DNA of 64,000 bases, taken from positions 8,372,038 through 8,436,037 of the forward strand of contig NZ_JACHIR010000001.1 in the NCBI RefSeq assembly GCF_014203355.1, read 5' to 3'. The notes beneath the pieces are model-generated. The model saw only the letters and a program-made list of their open reading frames with translations. It was not told where the DNA came from and did not search any database. The translations under genes were made by a program, and so were the position numbers. Positions 22,551-34,500 of the stretch are shown here, in pieces. This stretch comes from Kutzneria kofuensis. Its GTDB lineage: Bacteria; Actinomycetota; Actinomycetes; Mycobacteriales; Pseudonocardiaceae. Numbering within the stretch: the stretch's first letter is position 1; every line of letters starts with the position of its first letter.

Positions 22551-25500
22551 ATGGAGAAGGACGGGAGCGCCATGGCTGACGACCGCCTGGTGGCCGCGCT
22601 GCGCGCCGCGCTGCTGGAGCAGGAGCGGCTCAAGCAGGAGAACGCCCGCCTCGCCGATCGGACCGCCGAGCCGATCGCCGTGGTCGGCATGGGCCTGCGG
22701 TTGCCCGGCGGTGTCGTGACTCCGGAGCAGTTCTGGGAGTTGTTGGACGAGGGTCGGGATGTGGTCACCGGTTTCCCGACCGATCGGGGTTGGGATCTCG
22801 CCGCGCTCTACGACCCCGACCCCGCGACGCCCGGCACCACCCACACCCGGCACGGCGGATTCCTCGCTGACGCCGGTGCGTTCGACGCCGGGTTCTTCGG
22901 GATCTCGCCGCGTGAGGCGTTGGCGATGGATCCGCAGCAGCGGTTGTTGTTGGAGACGTCGTGGGAGGCGTTGGAGCGGGCGGGTATCGCGCCGGATTCG
23001 TTGCGTGGCAGTGATGTCGGCGTGTTCACCGGGCTGATGTACCACGACTACGCGCAGGGCGCGCAGTCCCGTGAGGTCGAGGGTTTCCTCGGTACCGGCA
23101 CCTCCGGCAGCGTCGCCGCCGGTCGGGTGTCGTACGTGCTCGGTGTGCAGGGCCCGGCGGTCACGGTGGACACCGCTTGTTCGTCGTCGTTGGTGTCGTT
23201 GCATCTTGCGGCGCAGGCGTTGCGGGCGGGGGAGTGTTCGTTGGCGTTGGCGGGTGGCGCGACGGTGTTGTCGACGCCGGCGGTGTTCATCGAGTTCTCC
23301 CGGCAGCGGGGGCTCTCGGTGGATGGGCGCTGCAAGTCCTTTGCCGAGGCCGCGGACGGCACTGGTTGGGCCGAGGGCGTCGGTGTGCTGGCGCTGATGC
23401 GGCTGTCCGACGCGCTGGCCGAAGGCCGCGAGGTGCTGGCGGTGTTGCGGGGCTCGGCGGTCAACCAGGACGGCGCATCCAACGGCCTCACCGCGCCCAA
23501 CGGCCCTGCCCAGCAGGAGGTGATCCGCCGGGCGCTGGCGTCGGCCGGCCTGCGACCGTCCGATGTGGACGCGGTCGAGGCGCACGGCACCGGCACGACC
23601 CTGGGCGACCCTATCGAGGCCGAGGCGCTGCTGGCGACGTACGGGCAGAATCGCGAGACGCCGTTGTGGCTCGGCTCGGCCAAGTCGAATCTCGGCCACA
23701 CCCAGGCGGCGGCCGGCGTGACCGGTGTGATCAAGATGATCCTCGCGTTGCGGCACGGTCGATTGCCGCGGACGCTGCACGTGGACGCGCCGAGCAGCAA
23801 GGTGGATTGGTCGTCCGGTTCGGTGGAGCTGTTGACGCAGGCGCGGGAGTGGCCGCGTGGGGAGCGGCCGCGTCGGGCCGGCGTGTCGTCGTTCGGAGTG
23901 TCGGGCACCAACGCCCACGTGATCGTCGAGGAAGCCGCGCCCGCCGCCGTGGCCCCGACGGTTGACGCTCCGGCGCCGCTGGTGGTGTCCGCGCGCACGG
24001 CGACCGGGCTCGCGGCGCAGGCGGCCGCACTGGCCGATCAGCTCGGGAACGTGGCCGGGACGGCTCGGGCGCTGGTGGAGACGCGGGCGTTGCGCGAGCA
24101 CCGCGCCGTGGTGCTGGGCGAACCGCTGGCCGGTTTGCGGGCGCTCGCGGTGAACCGGCCGCACCCGGAGGTCGTCACCGGTGACGCGGGCGAGCCGGCC
24201 CGGTCGGTTCTGGTGCTCTCGGGGCAGGGCGCGCAGTGGGCCGGCATGGGCCGGGAGTTGATGGCCCATCCGGTGTTCGCCGCGCGGATGGCCGAGTGCG
24301 CGACGGCGTTGGAGTGGCAGCCGGACGACCTGCTCGCGGACACGAACCGGGTCGAGCTCATGCAGCCGATCGCGTTCTCGGTGATGGTGTCGCTGGCGGC
24401 GGTGTGGGAGTCGGTGGGCTTCCGGCCGGACGCGGTGGTGGGGCATTCGCTGGGTGAGGTCGCGGCGGCCTGCGTGTCCGGCGCGTTGTCGCTGGCTGAC
24501 GCGGCGAAGCTGGTGAAGCTGCGCGGCCGGGCCGTTGCCGAGAAGGCGACCGGGCGGGGCGGCATGCTCTCGGTGGCGTTGGCTCCCGGCGACATCGACC
24601 CGCCCGACGGGGTGGAGGTCGCCGCCGTCAACAGCCCCGAGTCCACCGTCCTGGCCGGCGACCCGGATGTCCTTGCCCGGTTGGAGCGAGACTTTCGCGC
24701 GCGTGGTGTGCGGGTGCGGATGTTGTCGGTCGACTACGCGTACCACACCGCCCAGGTTGATGCGGCGGCCGGCGAACTCGCCGCAGCGCTGGACGGGCTC
24801 ACCACGGCCGAGCCGCGGATTCCATGGATGTCCACTGTGGACGCGGAGTGGGTGGAAGGCCCGCTCGGGCCGGACTATTGGGCGCGCAACCTGCGTCAGC
24901 AAGTGCGGTTCGCCGACGCCGTGGCCGCGCTCGGCGCGGAGGGGTACGGCCTGTTCGTGGAGGCCAGCGCCCACCCGCTGCTGACCGGCGCGATCACCGA
25001 CACGCTGCCGGAGGCCGCCGCGGTTGGCACGCTCCGCCGCGACGACGCCGGGCCGGACCGGCTGCTGCGGTCGATCGCCGAGTTGTTCGTACGCGGCGGC
25101 GTCGTGGACTGGTCCCAGCTGCTGCCCGAGGCCCGGCCGGTGCCGATTCCGACGACGGTGTTCGAGCACCGCCACTACTGGCTCCCGGCCGGCGCGACGG
25201 GTCTCGCGCCGGAACTGCCCGCCGAAGCTCCGGAACCGGTGGCCGCGGCGGACGACCTGGTCGAGTTGGTGCGGGCCCAGGTCGCGGCGGTGCTGCGGCT
25301 GGACGAGACGGTGAGCCCCGGCCGGGCCTTCCGGGACAGCGGCCTCGACTCGCTCACCGCGGTCGAGCTGCGCGACCGCCTGCGCACCGCCACCGGCATC
25401 GCGCTGCCCGCCACCGTCGCCTTCGACCATCCGACCCCGATCGCGCTCGCCCGCCACCTCGGCGAGCTGATGCAAGGCACGCCCGAGGTCGCTTCGACCC

Positions 25501-28500
25501 GGGGCGCGACGGCGTCGGCCGAGCCGCTGGCGATCGTCGGCATGGCCATCCGGCTGCCGGGCGGAGTCGAGGACACCGAGGCGTTCTGGCGGTTGCTGGA
25601 CCTCGGCGGCGACACCGTCGGCGACTTCCCGACCGACCGGGGCTGGGATCTCGACAACCTCTACGACCCCGAGCCCGGGGCGCCCGGCAGGACGTACACC
25701 CGTCACGGCGGCTTTCTGGCTGACGCGGCCGGGTTCGACGCGGCGTTCTTCGGCATCTCGCCGCGCGAGGCGCTGGCCATGGACCCGCAGCAGCGGGTGC
25801 TGTTGGAGACCGCGTGGGAGGCGCTGGAACACTCGGGCATCGACCCGACCTCGCTGTCCGGCCGCCAGGTCGGGGTGTTCATGGGCGCCTCGGCGCAGCC
25901 GTACGGCATCGGCGCGCGCGACGCCGAGGGCTACACGCTCACCGGCACCTCGGCCGGGGTCCTCTCCGGGCGGCTGGCCTACGTGCTCGGCCTGACCGGG
26001 CCCGCGCTCACCGTGGACACCGCGTGCTCGTCGTCCCTGGTGGCGTTGCACCTGGCCCGGCAGGCACTGCGCGCGGGCGAGTGCGAATCGGCGCTGGTCG
26101 GCGGGGTGACGGTGATGCCGACGCCGGACGCGTTCATCGAGTTCTCCCGCCAGCGTGGCCTGTCGCCCGACGGCCGGTGCCGCTCGTTCGGCAGCGGCGC
26201 CGACGGGACCGGCTGGAGCGAGGGCGTCGGCGTGCTCGTCGTGCAGCGGTTGTCCACCGCGCTGCGCCAGGGGCGCCGGGTGCACGCGCTCGTGCGCGGC
26301 TCGGCCATCAACTCCGACGGCACCTCCAACGGCCTCACCGCGCCCAATGGCCCCGCGCAGCAGCGCGTGATCCGCGCCGCCCTGGCCGACGCGGGCCTGG
26401 AACCGTCCGATGTGGACGTCGTGGAGGGCCACGGCACCGGCACCCGGCTCGGCGACCCGATGGAGGCCCAGGCCATCATCGCCACCTACGGCCAGGACCG
26501 TGACCGGCCACTGTGGCTCGGCTCGGTCAAGTCCAACGTGGGGCACACCGCCGCCGCCGCGGGCGTGACCGGCGTGGTCAAGATGGCGCTCGCCCTGAGC
26601 AAGGGGACGCTGCCGCGCACGCTCCACGTCGAACAGCCGTCGACCGAGGTCGACTGGGCGGCCGGCGCCGTGTCGTTGCTCGACGAACCCCAGGCCTGGC
26701 CACGTTCGGACCGTCCGCGCCGGGCCGGTGTGTCGTCGTTCGGAGTGTCCGGCACCAACGCGCACGTCATCATCGAGGAGCCGCCGGTTGCCGCCGAACC
26801 GCCCGCGGTCCCCGACACCGTGGTGCCGCTGGTGCTGTCCGCACGGAGCCCGGAAGCGCTGAGGGAGCAAGGAAAGCGGCTGGCCGACGGCCTGGCCGCC
26901 GGCCGGCTGGTGTCGGTGGCGCGGTCGCTGGTCACGACCCGTGCCACCTGGGAACACCGCGCGGTCGTGGTGGCCGGCGACGTGGCCGAGGCGGCCGCGG
27001 GGCTGCGCGACTTGGACCTGATCCCGCTCGGGGCGGGACGGGTGGCGTTTGTCTTCGCCGGTCAGGGCGCGCAGCGGCTGCGGATGGGCATGCGGCTCCA
27101 CGATGCGTTCCCGGTCTACGCGCGGGCTTTCGACGAGGTCTGCGCCGCGTTCGAGCTGCCGGTGAGGCAGATCCTGAGCACGGACGACGGCGCGCTGGAT
27201 CAGACCGTCAACACCCAGGCCGCGTTGTTCGCGGTCGAGGTGGCGATGCACACGCTGGTCACGTCCTGGGGCGTGCGGCCGCAGGCGCTCGCCGGTCATT
27301 CCATCGGGGAGTTGGCCGCCGCTCACGTGGCCGGCGTGTTCGACCTGGCCGACGCCGCGCGACTCGTGACGGCGCGGGGCCGGTTGCTGCAGGCGTTGCC
27401 CGAAGGCGGCGCGATGGTCGCGGTGGAGGCGAGCGAAGCCGAAGTCGCCGCGTACGACCACCTGATCGCCGCCGTGAACGGCCCGAACTCGGTGGTGCTG
27501 TCCGGCGACCGGGAGGAACTGACCGCCGCGGTCGAGGCGATCGGCCGGCGGACACGGTGGCTGAGGGTCAGCCATGCCTTCCACTCGGCGCTGGTCGAGC
27601 CGATGCTCGACGAGTTCCGCGCGGTGGCCGAGACGGTGTCGTTCGCGCCGCCCCGGATCCCGATCGTGTCCACGGTGACCGGTCGCGGGCTGACCGACGA
27701 AGAAGCCTGCTCGGCCGAGTACTGGGTCCAGCAGGTCCGCCGACCGGTCCGCTTCGCCGACGCCGTGGCGACGATGGACGCGGACGTCGTGCTCGAACTC
27801 GGTCCCGGCGGTGTGCTCGCCGGCCTGGTGCCGGGCGCGGTGGCGCTGACGCGGCGCGACCGCGACGAGGTCCGCACGGCCTACCTCGCGTTGGGCCGGA
27901 TCTTCGCGCGCGGCGGGCACGTCGACTGGACGGCGGTCGTGCCCGACGCGCCTTTCGTGCCGTTGCCGACGACCGCCTTCCAGCACGAGCGGTTCTGGAT
28001 CGCCGCGGACCGTCCGGTGGAGCGGGAGACCGTCCACGAGATCACGTGGACCAGGGTCGAGCTCCCGGCCGCCGTGCCGGACGGCCGCTGGCAGGTCATC
28101 GGCGACGACGCCCTCGCCGCCGAACTCGCCGAGCACGGCCTGACCGTGGCCGACGACGGTGACCACGTGCTCGCCGTCGTCGACGACGCCCGCGACCTGA
28201 TGCACCTCCTGCACCGGACCGACGCGCCGGTCTGGGCCGTCACCCGCGGCGCGGTCGGAGTCGACGGTCCGGTGACCAATCCCGAGGCGGCCCAGGTGTG
28301 GGGTCTCGGTCGGGTCGCCGCCCTCGAACGGGCGTGGGGCGGTCTGATCGACCTGCCCGCCGGCCCCGGATTCGCCGACCAGCTGCTGGCGGTGCTGGCC
28401 GGGCCGGAGGACCAGGTCGCCATCCGGTCGACCGGCGTGCACGCCCGTCGTCTGGTGCCGACGACCGGCGCGCCAGGGTGGACGCCGAGGGGCACCGTCC

Positions 28501-31500
28501 TCGTCACCGGTGGCTCCGGCGCCCTGGGCACTCACGTCGCCCGGTGGGCACTCGCTCGCGGCGCCCAGCGCGTGGTGCTGCTCAGCCGGGGCGGCGGCAA
28601 GGCCGACGGGCTCGGCGACCGTGCCATCGGCGTCGCCTGCGACGTCACCGACCGGGCCGCCCTCGCCTCGGTCCTGGCCGCCTACCCACCCGACGCCGTC
28701 GTGCACGCCGCCGGCCATCCCGGTGGCCTGCGGCCGATCGCCGAGTACGACGACGCGATGCTGGCCGAGGTCCTGGCCGCGAAGGTCACCGGTGCGGCCC
28801 TGCTCGACGAGCTGACCGGGGACCTCGACGCGTTCGTGCTGTTCTCGTCGGTCGCCGGCGTCTGGGGCGCGGCCGGGCAGGGCGCGTACGCCGCCGCCAA
28901 CGCCTACCTCGACGCCCTGGCGGAGCAGCGGCACGCCCGCGGCCGGGCCGCCACGTCGATCGCCTGGGGCGCGTGGTCCGGCGGCGGCATGGTCTCCGCC
29001 GCCGACCAGGCCGAACTGGCCCGTCGTGGCGTGCTCGGCCTCCCGCCCGAGTCCGCCCTCGCGGCCCTGGACGACGTACTCGGGCGAACCACCACCGTGG
29101 TGGCGCGGATGGACTGGCCCCGGTTCGTCCACCTCTTCACCGCGGCCCGGCCGAGCCCGTTGCTCGCCGGCTTCGCGGCCGAGCCGGAGCCCGTCCGGGA
29201 AAGGCGTGTTCTCGACCGGTCGGAGCTGCTGCGGATCGTGCGCACCGAGGCCGCTCGGGTGCTGGGCCTGGCCGACGCCGCCGCGCTCGACCCCCAGCGC
29301 GCGTTCCGTGACGCCGGATTCGACTCCCTGACCGCGGTCGAGCTGCGGGACCGGCTCGTGGCCGCCACCGGCCTGACCCTGCCCGCGACGCTCGCGTTCG
29401 ACCATCCCGACGCCATCGCGATCGCCGCCCACCTGCACGAACAACTCGGCGGGGCGGCGGCCGCATCCGTCGTCGCCGCGCCCGCGGTGAGCGTCGGCGA
29501 CGACCCGATCGTGATCGTCGGCATGGGCGTCCGGCTGCCCGGCGGCGTCCGGGCCCCCGAGGACTTCTGGGACCTGCTCGTGCGTGGCGAGGACGTCGTG
29601 GGCCCATTCCCCGACAACCGCGGCTGGCCCGCCGACCTCGACGCGTCCACCGGCCAGGGTGGCTTCCTCACCGACGCGGACCAGTTCGACGCCGAGTTCT
29701 TCGGCATCTCGCCGCGCGAAGCGCTCGCCATGGATCCGCAACAGCGCGTGCTGCTGGAAACCGCGTGGGAAGCGTTGGAACGCGCCGGAACCGACCCGAG
29801 CTCGCTGCGCGGCGACACGGTCGGCGTGTTCGTCGGCGGCGCCATGCAGCCCTACGGCATGGACGCGCAGGGCGCGGTCCCGGGTGCCGAAGGCTATTTG
29901 CTCACCGGCTCATCGCTGAGCGTGCTGTCCGGGCGACTGGCCTACGTCCTCGGCCTGCGCGGGCCGGCCGTCACGGTGGACACCGCCTGCTCGTCCTCCC
30001 TGGTGGCAACCCACCTGGCCATGCAGGCGTTGCGGTCGGGCGAGTGTTCGATGGCGCTCGCCGCCGGTGTCACCGTCATGGCGACACCGATCGGGTTCGT
30101 CGAGTTCTCCCGGCAGGGCGGGCTTTCCCCGGACGGGCGCTGTCGCTCGTTCGCCGAGGACGCCGACGGGACCGGCTGGTCCGAGGGCGCGGGCGTGCTG
30201 GTGTTGCAACGCCTGTCCGACGCGGTCGCGCAGGGACGGGAGGTGCTGGCGGTGCTGCGCGGCAGCGCGACGAACTCCGACGGCGCGTCGAACGGCCTCA
30301 CCGCGCCCAACGGCCCCGCCCAGCGCGCGGTGATCCGCCAGGCCCTGGCCAGTGCCGGCCTCGCTCCGTCCGATGTGGACGCCGTCGAGGCCCACGGCAC
30401 GGGCACCACGCTCGGCGATCCGATCGAGGCCCAGGCGCTGCTGGCGACGTACGGGCAGGATCGGGCCACGCCCCTGTTCCTGGGCTCGGTGAAGTCGAAC
30501 CTCGGCCACACCCAGGCGGCGGCCGGCGTGACCGGCGTGATCAAGATGGTGCTCGCGCTGCGCCACGGCGTGCTGCCGCGCACCCTGCACGTAGATGCGC
30601 CGAGCAGCAAGGTCGACTGGTCGGCCGGGGCCGTCCAGCTGCTGACCGAGGCGACCGCGTGGCCGGTGGTCGACCGGCCACGGCGAGCCGGCGTCTCGTC
30701 CTTCGGCATGTCGGGCACGAACGCGCACGTGATCGTCGAGGAGCCGCCTGCTGCTGCCGAAGCCGTGCCGGCACCGGCCGGCTTGACGCCGCTGGTGGTC
30801 AGCGGTCGCAGCCAGGCGTCGCTGGCCGCGCAGGCTTCTCGACTGGCCGATCACCTGTCGCCGGAGATGCCGTTGGCCGGGGTGGCGCGGAGTTTGGTGG
30901 TCGCGCGGCCGGTGTTTCGGCATCGCACGGTGGCATTGACCCCGGAGGATCTCGCTTCGGCCGACGCGGTGACCGGAGTTGCGCGGGACCTCGGCCGGAC
31001 AGTGCTGGTGTTTCCGGGGCAGGGTGCGCAGTGGGCGGGGATGGGCCGGGAGCTGATGTCTCACCCGGTCTTCGCCGCTCGGATGGCGGAATGTGCCGCG
31101 GCCCTGGGGATGGACGACTTGTTCGGGGATCTGGACCGGGTCGACGTCGTGCAGCCGGTGTCGTTCGCGGTGATGGTGTCGCTGGCGGCGCTGTGGGAGG
31201 CACACGGGCTGCGGGTCGATGCGGTGATCGGGCATTCTCAGGGCGAGATCGCGGCGGCTTGTGTGGCCGGTGCGTTGTCGCTGGCCGACGCCGCGAAGAT
31301 CGTGTCGTTGCGGAGCCGGGTGATCGCCGAGGAACTGGCCGGGCGCGGCGGGATGCTGTCGGTCGGGATCGGCGCCGACGACGTGGACCCGGGCGACACC
31401 GAGATCGCGGTGGTCAACGGCCCGCGTTCGGTCGTGCTGGCCGGTAGCCCGGCCGCGCTCGACGAGCGGGAGCGGCATTACCGCGAGCTGGGGGCGCAGG

Positions 31501-34500
31501 TCCGCCGGCTGCCGGTGGACTACGCCTCGCACACCGCGCACGTGGATGCGGTCGCGGACCGCATCGCCGGTGAGTTGGCGGGCATCCGGACCGAGCCGCC
31601 CCGGGTCCCCTGGATGTCCGCTGTGGACGCTGAGTGGATCGACGGCGAACTCGGCCCCGATTACTGGGTGCGGAACCTGCGGCAGCCGGTGCGGTTCGCC
31701 GATGCGGTGGCCGCGCTCGCGGATGACGGCTTCGGGTTGTTCGTGGAGTCGAGTGCGCATCCGACGCTGGTGTCGGCGATCGCCGAGACCGCACCGGATG
31801 CAGTGGCCGTGGGCAGCCTGCGTCGGGATGAGGGTGATCACCGGCGGTTCCTGCGCTCCGTGGCCGAGGTGTTCGTGCAGGGCGGCCAGGTCGACTGGCT
31901 GTCGGTGATACCGGATGTGCCGCTGGCCCCGGTCCCGACCACGGTGTTCGAGTCGACGCGGTACTGGCTGATGCCCGCTCGCACCGCGGATGTCGCGTCG
32001 GCGGGGTTGGAGTCGGCCCGCCATCCGGTCCTGGGTGCGGTGGTCGAGGATCCCGAGTCCGGTGGGGTGGTGCTGACCGGGCGGCTTTCCACCGACTCGC
32101 AGCCGTGGCTGGCTGATCACGCGGTGCGGGGCACGGTGTTGGTGCCGGGTGCGCTGTTGGCCGAATTGGCGGTGCAGGCCGGTGACCGGGTCGGGCGGCC
32201 GGTGCTGGCCGAGTTGGTGATCGAAGCGCCGCTGACGCCGGCCGGTCCGGTCTCGGTGCGGGTGGCCGTGGACGGCAATGGCGCGCTGGTGATGCACGCC
32301 CGAGCCGACGAAGGGGAATGGACGCGGCACGCGACCGGTCGACTGTCCGCCGACGCGCCGGATCCCGCGCCGATGCCCGAGTGGCCGCCGGCCGGTGCCG
32401 AGGAACTGGATGTCACCGACCTGTATCCGCGCCTGGCCAAGGCCGGATACGAATACGGCCCGGCCTTCCAAGGAGTGCGAGCGGCATGGCGACGTGGCGG
32501 CGACCTCTTCGCCGAGGTCGCGTTCGACGGCGACGTCGACGGCTTCGCCGTTCATCCGGCCCTGCTCGACGCGGCGCTGCACATCGCGGGACGTGACCAG
32601 GCCACCGACGACCCGGTCGAGGTTCCTTTCGTCTGGCACGGGTTGGCCGTGCACGCAGCGGGCGCGCGGTCGGTGCGGGTTCGGCTGGGCGCGGGCAATG
32701 CCCTGCTCGTGACCGACGAGTCGGGGTCGCCCGTGCTCACGCTGGACGGCATGGACACCCGGCCGCTCACCACGACCGCGGTACGTCGGGGCCGACTGTA
32801 CACAGTGGACTGGGTACCGGTCGCCGTGCCGTCGGCGCCTCGCGGCGACTGGGAGCTCCACCGCGTCCCGGAGACCGATTCACGCACCGCCGTCCTCGCC
32901 ACCCTGGACAAGGTCCGCAGGGTCATTGACGATCATGGCCTGGTCGTGTGGACCACGGATGCCGCGGTTCGGGGTTTCGTCCGGTCGGTGCAGGCCGAGC
33001 AGCCGGGTCGGGTGCTGTTGGCCGACGGTGATGCTCTCGGCGTCGCGGCCGGCGCGGCGGCGATCGGTGAGTGGGAGATCAGTCTTCGCGGGGGCAAGGT
33101 CTTCGCGCCCCGCCTGGTGCCGGCGCAGCCCGGCGAGCCGACGATCGACCTGACCGGCACGGTCGTGGTGACCGGCGGCACCGGCACCCTCGGCGGTCTG
33201 CTCGCTGAGCACCTGGTGACGGCGTACGGCACGCGGCGGCTGGTGCTGGCTTCGCGGTCCGCCCACGCAGCGACCGAACTGCGCGACCGACTGTTCGCCC
33301 TCGGCGCGGACGTGGATCTTGTCGACTGCGACGTCTCGGTGCGGACCGAGGTGGAAGGTCTGCTCGCGCTCGCCGGCCCGGTGTCGGCGGTGGTGCACGC
33401 GGCCGGCGTGATCGCGGATGCGACGTTGGCCGGACAGGACGCGGCGCGGTTGGACGCGGTGTTCGGGCCGAAGGTCGACGCGCTGCGCCATCTGGACGAG
33501 TTGACCTCGGCGCCGCTGATCGTCTTCTCGGGAGCGGCCGGCGTTCTCGGCAATGCCGGACAGGCCAACTATGCCGCCGCCAACGCATGCGCCGATGATC
33601 TCGTCGCGCGGCGCCGGGCGGCCGGCTTGCCGGGGTGGTCGTTGGCGTGGGGCCTGTGGGAGGACCGCAGCACCATGACCGCGACCGCCGATGCGGGACG
33701 CCTGGAGCGCAACGGCATGCGCGCCCTGCCGACGGCGGACGCGCTGCGGTTGTTCGACGAGGCGCTGGGCTCGGATCACGAGCTGCTGGTGCCGTTGTCG
33801 GTCAGCGTGCCGACACTGCGCCGCCTTGCGCTGGACGATCGCCTGCCGGCGATCTTGCGCGGGCTGGCCGGGCCGGTGCGCCGGACGGTGTCGTCGGTGG
33901 CCGCGCCCACCGATGTCGCGGCGTTGGTGCGGCGCGAGGCCGCCGCTGTGCTGGGGCTGCCCGAGCCGGCGATCGAGCCACGCCGGGCGTTCCGTGACCT
34001 CGGGTTCGACTCGCTGACCGCCGTTGATCTGCGCAACCGTCTGGCCGCCGCGACCGGTCTGCGGCTGCCCGCGACGCTGGTGTTCGACCGGCCCGATCCG
34101 GAGACGTTGACCGCACACCTCGCCGGGCTGCTGGGCGGTGCGACCGAAGCGGTGCCGGCCCGGTCGGCCGCCGTCGAGTCCGCCGACCCCATCGCGATCG
34201 TCGGCATGGGCCTGCGGTTGCCGGGTGGCGTTGCGACTCCGGAGCAGTTCTGGGAGTTGTTGGACGAGGGCCGGGATGTGGTCACCGGTTTCCCTGCCGA
34301 TCGTGGTTGGGATCTCGCCGCGCTCTACGACCCCAACCCGGAGAAGCCGGGCACGACCTACACCCGGGCCGGGGCATTCCTCAGCGATGCCGGCGACTTC
34401 GACGCGGAGTTCTTCGGGATCTCGCCGCGTGAGGCGTTGGCGATGGATCCGCAGCAGCGGTTGTTGTTGGAGACGTCGTGGGAGGCGTTGGAGCGGGCGG

